Shown here piece after piece: positions 14,418 through 20,319 of a stretch of 20,319 bases of DNA. The notes under the pieces are model-generated. The model did no database searches, was not told where the DNA came from, and saw only the letters and a list, made by a program, of their open reading frames with translations. Each line of letters opens with the position of its first letter. The stretch's first letter is position 1. Source of the DNA: WRIS01 sp050945135 (GTDB lineage Bacteria > Actinomycetota > Coriobacteriia > Coriobacteriales > Eggerthellaceae). The stretch spans positions 1-20,319 of the forward strand of contig JBMNSJ010000038.1 of assembly GCA_050945135.1 (NCBI GenBank). The letters are read 5' to 3'. A program made the translations under genes and the position numbers.

Positions 14418-15041
14418 ATGGCAAGTATTGAAGTAAAAGACACAAGCGGTAAGAAGGTCAAAAGTGCCGAACTTTCCGCTGCTGTGTTCGGAGTCACACC
14501 GAACATGCATGCAATGCATGAAGTGGTACGTGCTCAGCGCGCTTCTTGGCGCACCGGTAACCACAGCACCTTAACACGTGGTTTGGTTCGTGGCGGTGGC
14601 AAGAAGCCCTGGAGACAGAAGGGAACCGGTCGCGCTCGTCAGGGTACGATTCGTGCTCCACAATGGAGCGGCGGTGGCGTAGTCTTCGGACCGCATCCTC
14701 GTTCCTATGCAATTAAGGTGCCAAACAAGGTTGTTAAACTGGCAATGCGTTCAGCTCTTTCCGCAAAACTAGCTGATGAAGAGCTTATCATCGTTGATTC
14801 ATTCAACTTCGAAAAGCCTTCTACGAAGCAAGCTGCTGCGGCACTGAAGGCGCTTGGCTGCGATCGTCGTACAACAGTTGTTATCGCAGACGACGATGTT
14901 AACGCTTATCTTTCTCTTCGCAATCTTGAGAAAGTTAACGTTATCCCAGTTACCGAAGCTAACACCAACGAGCTCATTGACAACAAAAAGTTGATTTTTA
15001 CCGCTGCAGCTCTTAAGCGCATCGAGGAGGTGCTCGCATAA
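14418..15041 (+). CDS. rplD: 50S ribosomal protein L4
   Basis: L4 binds 23S rRNA and its long loop lines the exit tunnel. The 207 residues include the tunnel loop RGGGKKPWRQKGTGRARQG, where substitutions affect macrolide sensitivity, and PHPRSYAIKVPNKV. In E. coli free L4 represses the S10 operon by binding its leader; whether this holds here is unknown, as rpsJ has no separate leader. CCAAGGAG precedes the ATG. The TAA stop shares one base with the rplW ATG (TAATG), a coupled junction. Confidence 0.97.
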   Translation: MASIEVKDTSGKKVKSAELSAAVFGVTPNMHAMHEVVRAQRASWRTGNHSTLTRGLVRGGGKKPWRQKGTGRARQGTIRAPQWSGGGVVFGPHPRSYAIKVPNKVVKLAMRSALSAKLADEELIIVDSFNFEKPSTKQAAAALKALGCDRRTTVVIADDDVNAYLSLRNLEKVNVIPVTEANTNELIDNKKLIFTAAALKRIEEVLA

Positions 15042-15325
15042 TGAAAGACCCACGCGAAGTCATCATTCGCCCCGTTATCTCGGAGCACAGCTACGATATG
15101 ATGGGCGAGAACTGCTACACCTTTGAGGTGGCAAAAGAGTCAAACAAGATTGAGATTCGACAAGCTGTCGAAGCAATCTTCAACGTGAAAGTTGTGAAGG
15201 TAAACGTTATCAATGTGAAGGCTAAGCCAAAACGCGTACGCTACCAGATTGGTAAGACCCGTACCTGGAAAAAGGCTATGGTAACTCTCCAAGAGGGAGA
15301 CACCATCGAAATGTTTGCTCAGTAA
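15041..15325 (+). CDS. rplW: 50S ribosomal protein L23
   Basis: L23 surrounds the tunnel exit and is the docking site for trigger factor and signal recognition particle. The 94 residues are full length, from DPREVIIRPVISEHSYD through EIRQAVEAIFNVKVVKVNV to the rRNA-contacting RVRYQIGKTRTWKKAMV. The gene overlaps rplD by one base. rplB normally follows in the S10 operon, but here a terminator ends the unit 46 bp after the stop, so L23 is the last gene of this transcript. Confidence 0.97.
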   Translation: MKDPREVIIRPVISEHSYDMMGENCYTFEVAKESNKIEIRQAVEAIFNVKVVKVNVINVKAKPKRVRYQIGKTRTWKKAMVTLQEGDTIEMFAQ

Positions 15326-15330
15326 GTTGC

Positions 15331-15356
15331 TTGTTTTGGCCTGACGGCGAAAACAA
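15331..15356 (+). repeat. Hairpin between rplW and the terminator
   Basis: TTGTTTT (15331-15337) and AAAACAA (15350-15356) are perfect 7-bp arms around a GC-rich 12-nt loop. No T-run follows. It might stabilise the mRNA 3' end or assist the terminator just downstream. Confidence 0.4.
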
Positions 15357-15370
15357 CACGTTGACACTGC

Positions 15371-15419
15371 GAGACCCCGTAACAGCTCATTCAGGAGCTA
15401 CGGGGTCTCTTCTTTCTTT
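15371..15419 (+). terminator. Strong Rho-independent terminator after rplW
   Basis: GAGACCCCGT (15371-15380) pairs with ACGGGGTCTC (15400-15409). The inner arms AGCTC (15384-15388) and GAGCT (15395-15399) continue the stem around a short loop. The T-rich tract TTCTTTCTTT follows. It is the clearest terminator in the window and ends the ribosomal operon. Confidence 0.9.
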
Positions 15420-15510
15420 ACTGAGTCTATCGCAGGTGCGAGTGAAGCCTTGGTCAAGGTTATCCTCTGTACAGAAGGGCATTGTCGCACCATCTATAGC
15501 AGAGTTGCGA

Positions 15511-15548
15511 TACAATCATCACTTGATTTGACGAGTGCATAAAAGGAG
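15511..15548 (+). promoter_or_regulatory. Possible -10 and ribosome site of the trigger-factor-like gene
   Basis: TACAAT (15511-15516) is a good -10, but no convincing -35 lies 16-18 nt upstream. AAAAGGAG (15541-15548) sits 8 nt before the TTG start at 15557. Since a terminator ends the previous operon, a new promoter is needed in this 140-bp stretch. Confidence 0.3.
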
Positions 15549-15556
15549 ATATTCCA

Positions 15557-16780
15557 TTGAAGCTAAATGAGACGAAGCTAGACGATAATCGCGTTCGTAT
15601 TGATGCTGTTGCTAGTATCGAAGAGGTCGACCAAGCATTTGCCGATGCCGCAGAGCAGCTTGCGCAAAATGCCGAGGAAAACCTTACCGCCTTGGTGGCA
15701 GAACGCCTCATTCCTTTCGCGCTAGACAAAGGTACGATAGTGCCAGCATTTCCACCCCACGCAAGCTTTGATGTTGATCCTGAAGAAGGAAAAGAGTTTG
15801 CTTTTCAGGTAGAGGTGTTAGTTAAGCCATGCTATGAACTGAGCTCTTATGATCCCATTACCTTATTTTTACCTGATACGCAGGTAAAAGAATCTGAAAT
15901 CGATTTGCAGTTAGTTGAAATTGCGGATTCTTACGCAGAATATATCACTGATGAGCCTCGGCCGGTTGTGCTGGGCGATAGCATAATGATGTCAATGGAG
16001 GCATTCGATCAAGGCGAGCCAATTCCTGAGCTCACGATTGATAAGCGAACTTATCTCACCGACGCAAACATGATGCCTTCCGGATTCGATGAGAATCTTG
16101 TTGGTATGGAAGTGGGGGACACAAAAAGCTTCCAAATTACCGGGCCAGTGCTTGGCGACAATGGCGAAGAGATTGAAAAAGTCGTTGATTGTACGGTTAC
16201 TGTTCTAGAAATTCAGAAAAAGGTTATTCCTGCCATTTCGGACGCTTGGGTTAAAGAAAATATTCCTGCATTTGATACGGTCGCTCAACTTCGCGAGGAG
16301 ATTCGCAAGCAGTTAAGCGAAGCTCGCACAAATGATCTGGAAGAATACAAGCGGCAAGCTGCGGTATCAGAACTGTGCGGTCGTTTTCAAGGCGAGATAA
16401 CTGAAGAGGTGCACGAGGAGAACAAAAAGGCACTTCTTAGCAATATCACTGCTCAGCTTGAACAACAGGGCATCGCGATGGATTGGTTTGTCAAGCAAAA
16501 TGGCGGCCAAGAAAACTTTGACGCAAGTCTTGCGGCACAAACGAATCAAAGTCTTATCGAGGGCTATGTCCTCGATGCCTTGTTCCGCCATGAGAATATG
16601 AGCTTGGAAGAAGAAGATATTGTTGAGGCTTGCAAAAGCGTCAACCCAGATCAGCCCACAGAAATAAGAGAGCAGATGGAAAAGTGCGGCTACACCTTCG
16701 CACTTCGAGAGACGGCAGCACGCATCAAAGCCAATAAATGGCTGGTCGATACTGCGAAAATTACGACAGAAGCAGAATAG
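15557..16780 (+). CDS. Trigger-factor-like PPIase/chaperone with shortened ribosome-binding domain
   Basis: The 407 residues follow the trigger-factor plan. A N-terminal domain (1-105) ends in FAFQVEVLVKPCYELSSYDPI, matching the join to the FKBP domain. The FKBP-type PPIase region (about 135-220) includes GDSIMMSMEAFDQGEPIPE and MPSGFDENLVGMEVGDTKSF. The helical SurA-like C-terminal arms (about 225-400) begin AISDAWVKENIPAFDTVAQL. The GFRxxK loop that docks trigger factor on L23 is missing: the chain runs from AAEQLAQNAEENL to LVAERLIPFALDKG, a gap of roughly 20 residues. It may be a paralogue working off the ribosome, or a very divergent sole trigger factor. The TTG start has AAAAGGAG in front. 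It begins a three-gene unit with a XRE-cupin regulator and an acyl-CoA ligase. Confidence 0.75.
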   Translation: MKLNETKLDDNRVRIDAVASIEEVDQAFADAAEQLAQNAEENLTALVAERLIPFALDKGTIVPAFPPHASFDVDPEEGKEFAFQVEVLVKPCYELSSYDPITLFLPDTQVKESEIDLQLVEIADSYAEYITDEPRPVVLGDSIMMSMEAFDQGEPIPELTIDKRTYLTDANMMPSGFDENLVGMEVGDTKSFQITGPVLGDNGEEIEKVVDCTVTVLEIQKKVIPAISDAWVKENIPAFDTVAQLREEIRKQLSEARTNDLEEYKRQAAVSELCGRFQGEITEEVHEENKKALLSNITAQLEQQGIAMDWFVKQNGGQENFDASLAAQTNQSLIEGYVLDALFRHENMSLEEEDIVEACKSVNPDQPTEIREQMEKCGYTFALRETAARIKANKWLVDTAKITTEAE

Positions 16781-16792
16781 AAAGGAACGTAC

Positions 16793-17371
16793 ATGGCACC
16801 GGCAAACACACTTGGAGAGAAAATCACCACCCTACGAGAGTCTCTCGGACTATCACAAGATGAGCTTGCAGAACGGTGTGCTTGTGACCTTTCGGTAATC
16901 CAAGGGCTCGAAAATGGCGAAATGGCCCCATCCTTAGCTCCGCTCATTAAGATTACTCGCGCGCTTGGGGTTCGTTTAGGAACGCTTATGGACGACGACG
17001 ATGCGATAGGTCCTGCATTCATGAAGGCCGACGAAATTGCTGAGGCAACTCGTATGCATAGTCTTGAGACGGTATCGGACGCAGGAGATTTGCGATTCTT
17101 CAGCCTTGCTGAGGGCCGTGCTTCTCGTCATATGGATCCCTTCATTATCACAATTTCGCCCTCCGGAGAGATGGATCACGTACTGTCTCAGCATGAAGGA
17201 GAGGAATTCCTCTACGGCATGGAGGGTTCTATCGAGATTGAATACGGAAAACAGGTATATATCCTCGGTCCTGGGGAAAGTATCTATTACGATTCAATTG
17301 TGCCCCATCAGGTCCGTGCTCACGAAGGGCAAGAGGCAAAGTTTCTCGCAGTTGTTTACACACCCTTTTAG
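16793..17371 (+). CDS. XRE-family transcriptional regulator with C-terminal cupin domain
   Basis: The 192 residues combine a DNA-binding helix-turn-helix (about 8-66: KITTLRESLGLSQDELAERC, then VIQGLENGEMAPSLAPLIKI and ALGVRLGTLM) with a cupin_2 sensor domain (about 110-190). The cupin part shows SQHEGEEFLYGMEGSIEIEY and GPGESIYYDSIVPHQVRAH, whose His and Glu residues could bind a metal or ligand. Proteins of this architecture act as small-molecule-responsive regulators of neighbouring catabolic genes. It lies 12 bp after the trigger-factor-like gene and 9 bp before the acyl-CoA ligase, so it probably controls this unit. AAAGGAAC is the ribosome site. Confidence 0.9.
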   Translation: MAPANTLGEKITTLRESLGLSQDELAERCACDLSVIQGLENGEMAPSLAPLIKITRALGVRLGTLMDDDDAIGPAFMKADEIAEATRMHSLETVSDAGDLRFFSLAEGRASRHMDPFIITISPSGEMDHVLSQHEGEEFLYGMEGSIEIEYGKQVYILGPGESIYYDSIVPHQVRAHEGQEAKFLAVVYTPF

Positions 17372-17380
17372 GAGCTAGCT

Positions 17381-19072
17381 ATGTCACATGATTTAGAATA
17401 TATGGGAGAGCCCGGTTCTCCCGATTATAAACTGCATACCGAGCTAACAATTGGTCAATATTTCCGCAACCAGGTAGCAATCGATCCCGACCACGAATGC
17501 ATTATCTATCCTGATCGCTCGCTTCGCTGGTCATACAAAGACTTCGATGAACGAACAGATAATCTTGCTCGAGGAATGCTAGCAATTGGGCTCAAGCCAG
17601 GTGATCATCTCGGCGTATGGGCGCGCAACATTCCCGATTGGCTTACCTTCATGTTTGCGACGGCTAAAATCGGAGTTGTGCTCGTTACCGTCAACCCGGT
17701 ATATAAAAGCCACGAACTAGCTTATGTTATTAAGCAGTCCGACATGAAAGCACTCTGCATCATTGATGCTTATCGCGATGTTGACTATATCGGAATCATC
17801 CGTGAGTTGATTCCAGAAACTCTTACCTGTCAGCGTGGACATCTTGAGTCAGAAGAGTTCCCCGTGTTGAAAAACCTTATCTATATGGGTCCAGAAAAAC
17901 ATCGCGGCTTCTATACGGTGCCCGAGTTATTATTGCTGGGCGATAATATGCCAAATGATGCGCTTGATCAGGCGGTTACGCAGTTTGATAACAACGATGT
18001 TGCAATGATGCAGTATACAAGCGGAACCACAGGCTTTCCAAAAGGCGTTATGCTGACACATCGTAATATCTTGAATAACGGCTTCTATATCGGAGAAGGT
18101 CAAGCGCTGAGTCATATAGATAGAGTTTGCTTACCCGTACCCTTCTTTCATTGCTTTGGCTGCGTGCTTGGAGTTATGGCTTGTCTTACTCATCGCACAA
18201 CGATGATTATCGTAGAAGAGTTCAACTCAAGTTTAGTTTTGCAGGCGGTTCACAAAGAGCGGGCAACTTCTTTGTATGGTGTTCCAACCATGTTTATTGC
18301 CGAACTCAACGATCCAGATTTTGATCGATTCGACCTCACAAGCTTACGTACGGGAATTATGGCGGGGAGTCCTTGTCCTCCCGAAACGATGCGAGAAGTA
18401 ATTGATCGCATGCATGCGACCGAGCTGACGATTTGTTATGGGCTTACCGAAACCAGTCCCGTTTTTACCCAAACAACCGTGGATGACGATTTGATGCACA
18501 AATGTGAAACCGTCGGACGCAAGCATGATCCAGTACTCATAAAAATCGTTGATCCAGACACAGGCGAGCTCTGCGGGGTAAACGAACCGGGCGAGCTGTG
18601 CTGTAAGGGCTATAACGTTATGAAGGGTTACTATAAGATGCCCGAGGAAACTGCTCGTGCCATCGATAGCGAAGGTTATCTGCACTCAGGCGATCTTGGA
18701 ACGGTTGATGAAGATGGGTATTATCGCGTAACCGGTCGTGTAAAAGACATGATTATCCGCGGGGGAGAAAACGTCTATCCGCTTGAGGTTGAAAACTTTC
18801 TTTTAACCATGCCAGGTGTGCTTGATGCTCAGGTAGTTGGCATCCCCGATGAAAAGCTTGGTGAGATGGTAGGTGCTTTTGTTCGAACTCGTCCAGGTTT
18901 TGAAGATATGACCGAAGATGATGTACGTGAGTTTGCAATTCCGCGTATCGCACGTTATAAGGTGCCCAAAAAAGTCTTTTTCGTCGAAGATTTCCCTATG
19001 ACGCCTTCAATGAAGGTGCAAAAGTTCAAGCTTCGCGAGATGGCGATGGATTTACTCGGTCTTACGAGCTGA
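17381..19072 (+). CDS. AMP-forming acyl-CoA ligase (ANL superfamily)
   Basis: This enzyme activates a carboxylic acid, probably a fatty or aromatic acid, to its CoA thioester through an acyl-AMP. The 563 residues show P-loop YTSGTTGFPKG (212-222), the CYGLTETSP adenine-binding motif, SGDLGTVDEDGYYRVTGRVKDMIIRGGENVYP (given in part; hinge and A8 region), and the catalytic lysine K545 in SMKVQKFKL near the end. Overall pattern resembles medium/long-chain fatty-acid CoA synthetases; chain-length preference is not readable. TAGGAGC, overlapping the previous stop, is the ribosome site, so translation is likely coupled to the cupin regulator. The 3' end overlaps the converging lysR by 21 bp. Confidence 0.92.
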   Translation: MSHDLEYMGEPGSPDYKLHTELTIGQYFRNQVAIDPDHECIIYPDRSLRWSYKDFDERTDNLARGMLAIGLKPGDHLGVWARNIPDWLTFMFATAKIGVVLVTVNPVYKSHELAYVIKQSDMKALCIIDAYRDVDYIGIIRELIPETLTCQRGHLESEEFPVLKNLIYMGPEKHRGFYTVPELLLLGDNMPNDALDQAVTQFDNNDVAMMQYTSGTTGFPKGVMLTHRNILNNGFYIGEGQALSHIDRVCLPVPFFHCFGCVLGVMACLTHRTTMIIVEEFNSSLVLQAVHKERATSLYGVPTMFIAELNDPDFDRFDLTSLRTGIMAGSPCPPETMREVIDRMHATELTICYGLTETSPVFTQTTVDDDLMHKCETVGRKHDPVLIKIVDPDTGELCGVNEPGELCCKGYNVMKGYYKMPEETARAIDSEGYLHSGDLGTVDEDGYYRVTGRVKDMIIRGGENVYPLEVENFLLTMPGVLDAQVVGIPDEKLGEMVGAFVRTRPGFEDMTEDDVREFAIPRIARYKVPKKVFFVEDFPMTPSMKVQKFKLREMAMDLLGLTS

Positions 19073-19957
19073 GTCTCCGCTTTCTTTTAGCGGATGCTCT
19101 TCTAGGAAATGTAAGAAGCTCTCGACGGCTAACGTCTTGTGTTGTCCCTTTCGCGTTGCGGTCACTATCTTGCGGGATGCTGGCTTTTCGAGCTTCCACA
19201 CTGCGACACGATAAGGGTTTCGCTTGAGCGCCAATCCGTAGGCAAGGCTAAAGCCTAGATGACTCTCTACCATTGCCATGACAACGGCATCTTCGTGCGT
19301 GGTGTAGCGTACTTCGGGTGTGATTCCGTGCTTCTTGAAATAGTTTGAGAAATCGTTTGAGTCTTTCATGTCAATCATGATGAAGGGGTTTTGTTCGAGC
19401 TCAGCAAAGGAGAGGTAAGTATCGTTTTCTGCCATGTAGGTTTCAGGCGTGATGGTGAATATTTCATCTTCAAAAAACAGTTTGCAATCGAATGCATCTT
19501 TGACAGGTAGGCGTAAAAAACCCAAATCAATGCGATCCTCTGAAAGCCAAGCTTCGATATCCGCATACGTTCCGTGCAGTATCTCGAAATTGATAGCAGG
19601 GTGCTGTTCTTGGTACGCACGAATGATTTGTGGTAAAAGATTTTGCGAAACACTGCTAAAAGAGCCAATTCGAATCAGGCCCGCTTCTAGACCCTTCAAG
19701 GCTTCGACCTGCTCTCGAAGTAGTTCTTCTGCCTGCAACACTGCCTGCACGTAGGGGAGGAGGTGCTCTCCTTCGGGGGTGAGCACCGATCCTTTCTTAT
19801 TTCGCAAGAGAAGTGTGGTTCCCCAGTCTTTTTCAAGCGCATCAAGAATATGACTAATGCCTGACTGGGTATAGCCAGTTTTCTGTGCAGCCCTCGTAAG
19901 GCTTTTCTGTTGTGCTGTTTCAAGAAACACGCGATATTTCAAGCTCATATCATTCAT
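19052..19957 (-). CDS. LysR-family transcriptional regulator
   Basis: The 301-residue protein has an N-terminal winged helix-turn-helix (about 5-62: FLETAQQKSLTRAAQKTGYT, SGISHILDALEKDWGTTLLLR) followed by a LysR substrate-binding domain (about 90-290: GLIRIGSFSSVSQNLLPQII, RIDLGFLRLP, the region up to FLHFLEEHP). It lacks a clear pointer to its ligand. It is divergent from the interrupted EamA permease gene with 93 bp between them, the classic layout for a LysR regulator and its target. GAGGA lies 6 nt before the chosen ATG; an internal ATG three codons on is the alternative. Its 3' end overlaps the acyl-CoA ligase gene on the other strand. Confidence 0.93.
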   Translation of the reverse strand: MNDMSLKYRVFLETAQQKSLTRAAQKTGYTQSGISHILDALEKDWGTTLLLRNKKGSVLTPEGEHLLPYVQAVLQAEELLREQVEALKGLEAGLIRIGSFSSVSQNLLPQIIRAYQEQHPAINFEILHGTYADIEAWLSEDRIDLGFLRLPVKDAFDCKLFFEDEIFTITPETYMAENDTYLSFAELEQNPFIMIDMKDSNDFSNYFKKHGITPEVRYTTHEDAVVMAMVESHLGFSLAYGLALKRNPYRVAVWKLEKPASRKIVTATRKGQHKTLAVESFLHFLEEHPLKESGDSARKTE

Positions 19958-19971
19958 TAGTAATCCTCATG

Positions 19972-20034
19972 ATAAGTATTAATAACATGATTGTAACTTA
20001 TAACGCTATATCGCTTAAGCTGTTTTAGAGCTTA
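19972..20034. promoter_or_regulatory. Divergent lysR/eamA control region with two inverted repeats
   Basis: ATAAGT (19972-19977) and ACTTAT (19996-20001) form a 6-bp inverted repeat with an 18-nt centre. TAAGCT (20016-20021) and AGCTTA (20029-20034) form another with a 7-nt centre, directly upstream of the permease ribosome site. The segment is AT-rich. These are candidate LysR operator sites; no firm -35/-10 pair could be assigned on either strand. Confidence 0.4.
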
Positions 20035-20050
20035 TGTGAGAGGAGGGAAT

Positions 20051-20203
20051 ATGACAAGGCGTCGCGCGGAGCTCTTATTGATTAGCATAGCTATTGCTTG
20101 GGGCTTTTCTTGGATATTCATGAAGATGGGCTTGGAAGGACTTGACCCCTTCAATATCGTATTCCTTCGTTTCGCCATCGCCTTTGTTGTGGTTGTGGCA
20201 TGA
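20051..20203 (+). pseudogene. EamA/DMT-family permease, interrupted by IS insertion (N-terminal fragment)
   Basis: The 50 codons read MTRRRAELLLISIAIAWGFS and continue into a second hydrophobic helix ending RFAIAFVVVVA. WGFSWIFMKMGLEGLDPFNIVFLRF is typical of the first repeat of EamA drug/metabolite transporters (quoted as the key pattern WGFSW...PF...LRF). Family members usually have about 290 residues and ten helices. The frame ends at TGA 20201-20203, supplied by the inserted IS whose left end starts near 20196. A strong AGGAGGG precedes the ATG, so the gene was probably functional before insertion. It is the likely regulatory target of the divergent lysR. The rest of the gene should lie beyond the IS, outside the window. 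Confidence 0.85.
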
Positions 20204-20319
20204 CCCCCTGAATCTGATCCAACCCCAGTGTTAGGAAATAGATAGAATTCGACACTGAAGGGAAAGGACCAGACAATGAAAAAGACACGCTACACCACAG
20301 AGCAGATCATCATGAACCT
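20196..20319 (+). mobile_element. Left end of an IS3-family insertion sequence (partial)
   Basis: From TGGCATGACCCCC at 20196 the sequence carries the terminal repeat (TGAATCTG, CCAACC, TGTTAG) that pairs with the end at 87-127, a short leader, and the first codons of an OrfA transposase. The first base is inferred from the 5'-TG rule and the match to the other end; 20201 (TGACCCCC) or 20194 are alternatives. It interrupts the EamA gene. The element continues past the window. Confidence 0.8.
20276..20319 (+). CDS. IS3-family transposase OrfA, N-terminal start (partial)
   Basis: Fourteen codons are visible, MKKTRYTTEQIIMN, matching the usual beginning of IS3-family OrfA (HTH_Tnp_1 domain, consensus MKKxRYTxEQII). 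GGGAAAGG about 8 nt upstream could serve as ribosome site. OrfA provides the DNA-binding part of the OrfAB transposase. The gene is cut only by the window end. Confidence 0.8.
   Translation, partial: MKKTRYTTEQIIMN

Noticed and set aside
19077..19093. Hairpin CCGCT/AGCGG as terminator for the acyl-CoA ligase
   Set aside because: Only five pairs, followed by a mixed ATGCTCTTC rather than a T-run, and located within lysR coding sequence.
1..20319. Composite transposon carrying the whole window between two direct IS copies
   Set aside because: The interior holds essential chromosomal genes (str/S10, pcrA), and the IS ends are better explained as contig edges; no shared target duplication is visible.

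Overview
The window reads as chromosomal DNA of a low-to-medium GC actinobacterium. Coriobacteriia (Eggerthellaceae-like) fit best: OFA-type MFS carrier, CBS-containing family II pyrophosphatase, XRE-cupin regulator beside an acyl-CoA ligase, and TTG starts on three core genes (pcrA, rpsL, trigger-factor-like). This placement is inferred from gene content; no rRNA or tRNA gene is visible.

Layout. 1-127 is the right end of an IS3-family element and about 20196-20319 is the left end of a related element in the same orientation. The window is therefore probably a complete draft contig ending in repeats. 468-2754 is a co-directional cluster: tiny membrane protein (probably leaderless), undecaprenyl-diphosphatase, chorismate mutase and DAHP synthase (the last two overlap by ATGA). 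2998-9218 holds pcrA/uvrD helicase, an OFA-family transporter, a CBS-type Mn-dependent pyrophosphatase and an M20 peptidase. 9219-10362 is a 1.1-kb stretch without a credible gene; it has a long imperfect hairpin, a good promoter and a roughly 270-nt leader. 10363-15325 is a joined str/S10 operon (rpsL-rpsG-fusA-rpsJ-rplC-rplD-rplW) that stops at a strong terminator directly after rplW. There is no tuf after fusA and no rplB after rplW. 15557-19072 is a three-gene unit: a trigger-factor-like protein whose ribosome-docking loop appears deleted, an XRE-cupin regulator and an AMP-forming acyl-CoA ligase. A LysR gene converges on it with a 21-bp overlap. Divergent from lysR is an EamA permease cut after about 50 codons by the right-hand IS element.

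Functional reading. Most of the window is housekeeping: envelope lipid-carrier recycling, aromatic amino-acid entry, DNA repair, pyrophosphate removal and translation. Accessory interest lies in the broken ribosomal operon, the structured rpsL-rpsG spacer (candidate S7 autoregulatory site), the degenerate trigger-factor paralogue linked to acyl-CoA activation, the non-coding hairpin element upstream of rpsL, and the IS-interrupted LysR/EamA pair. I found no defence system, CRISPR array or clearly new multigene system.
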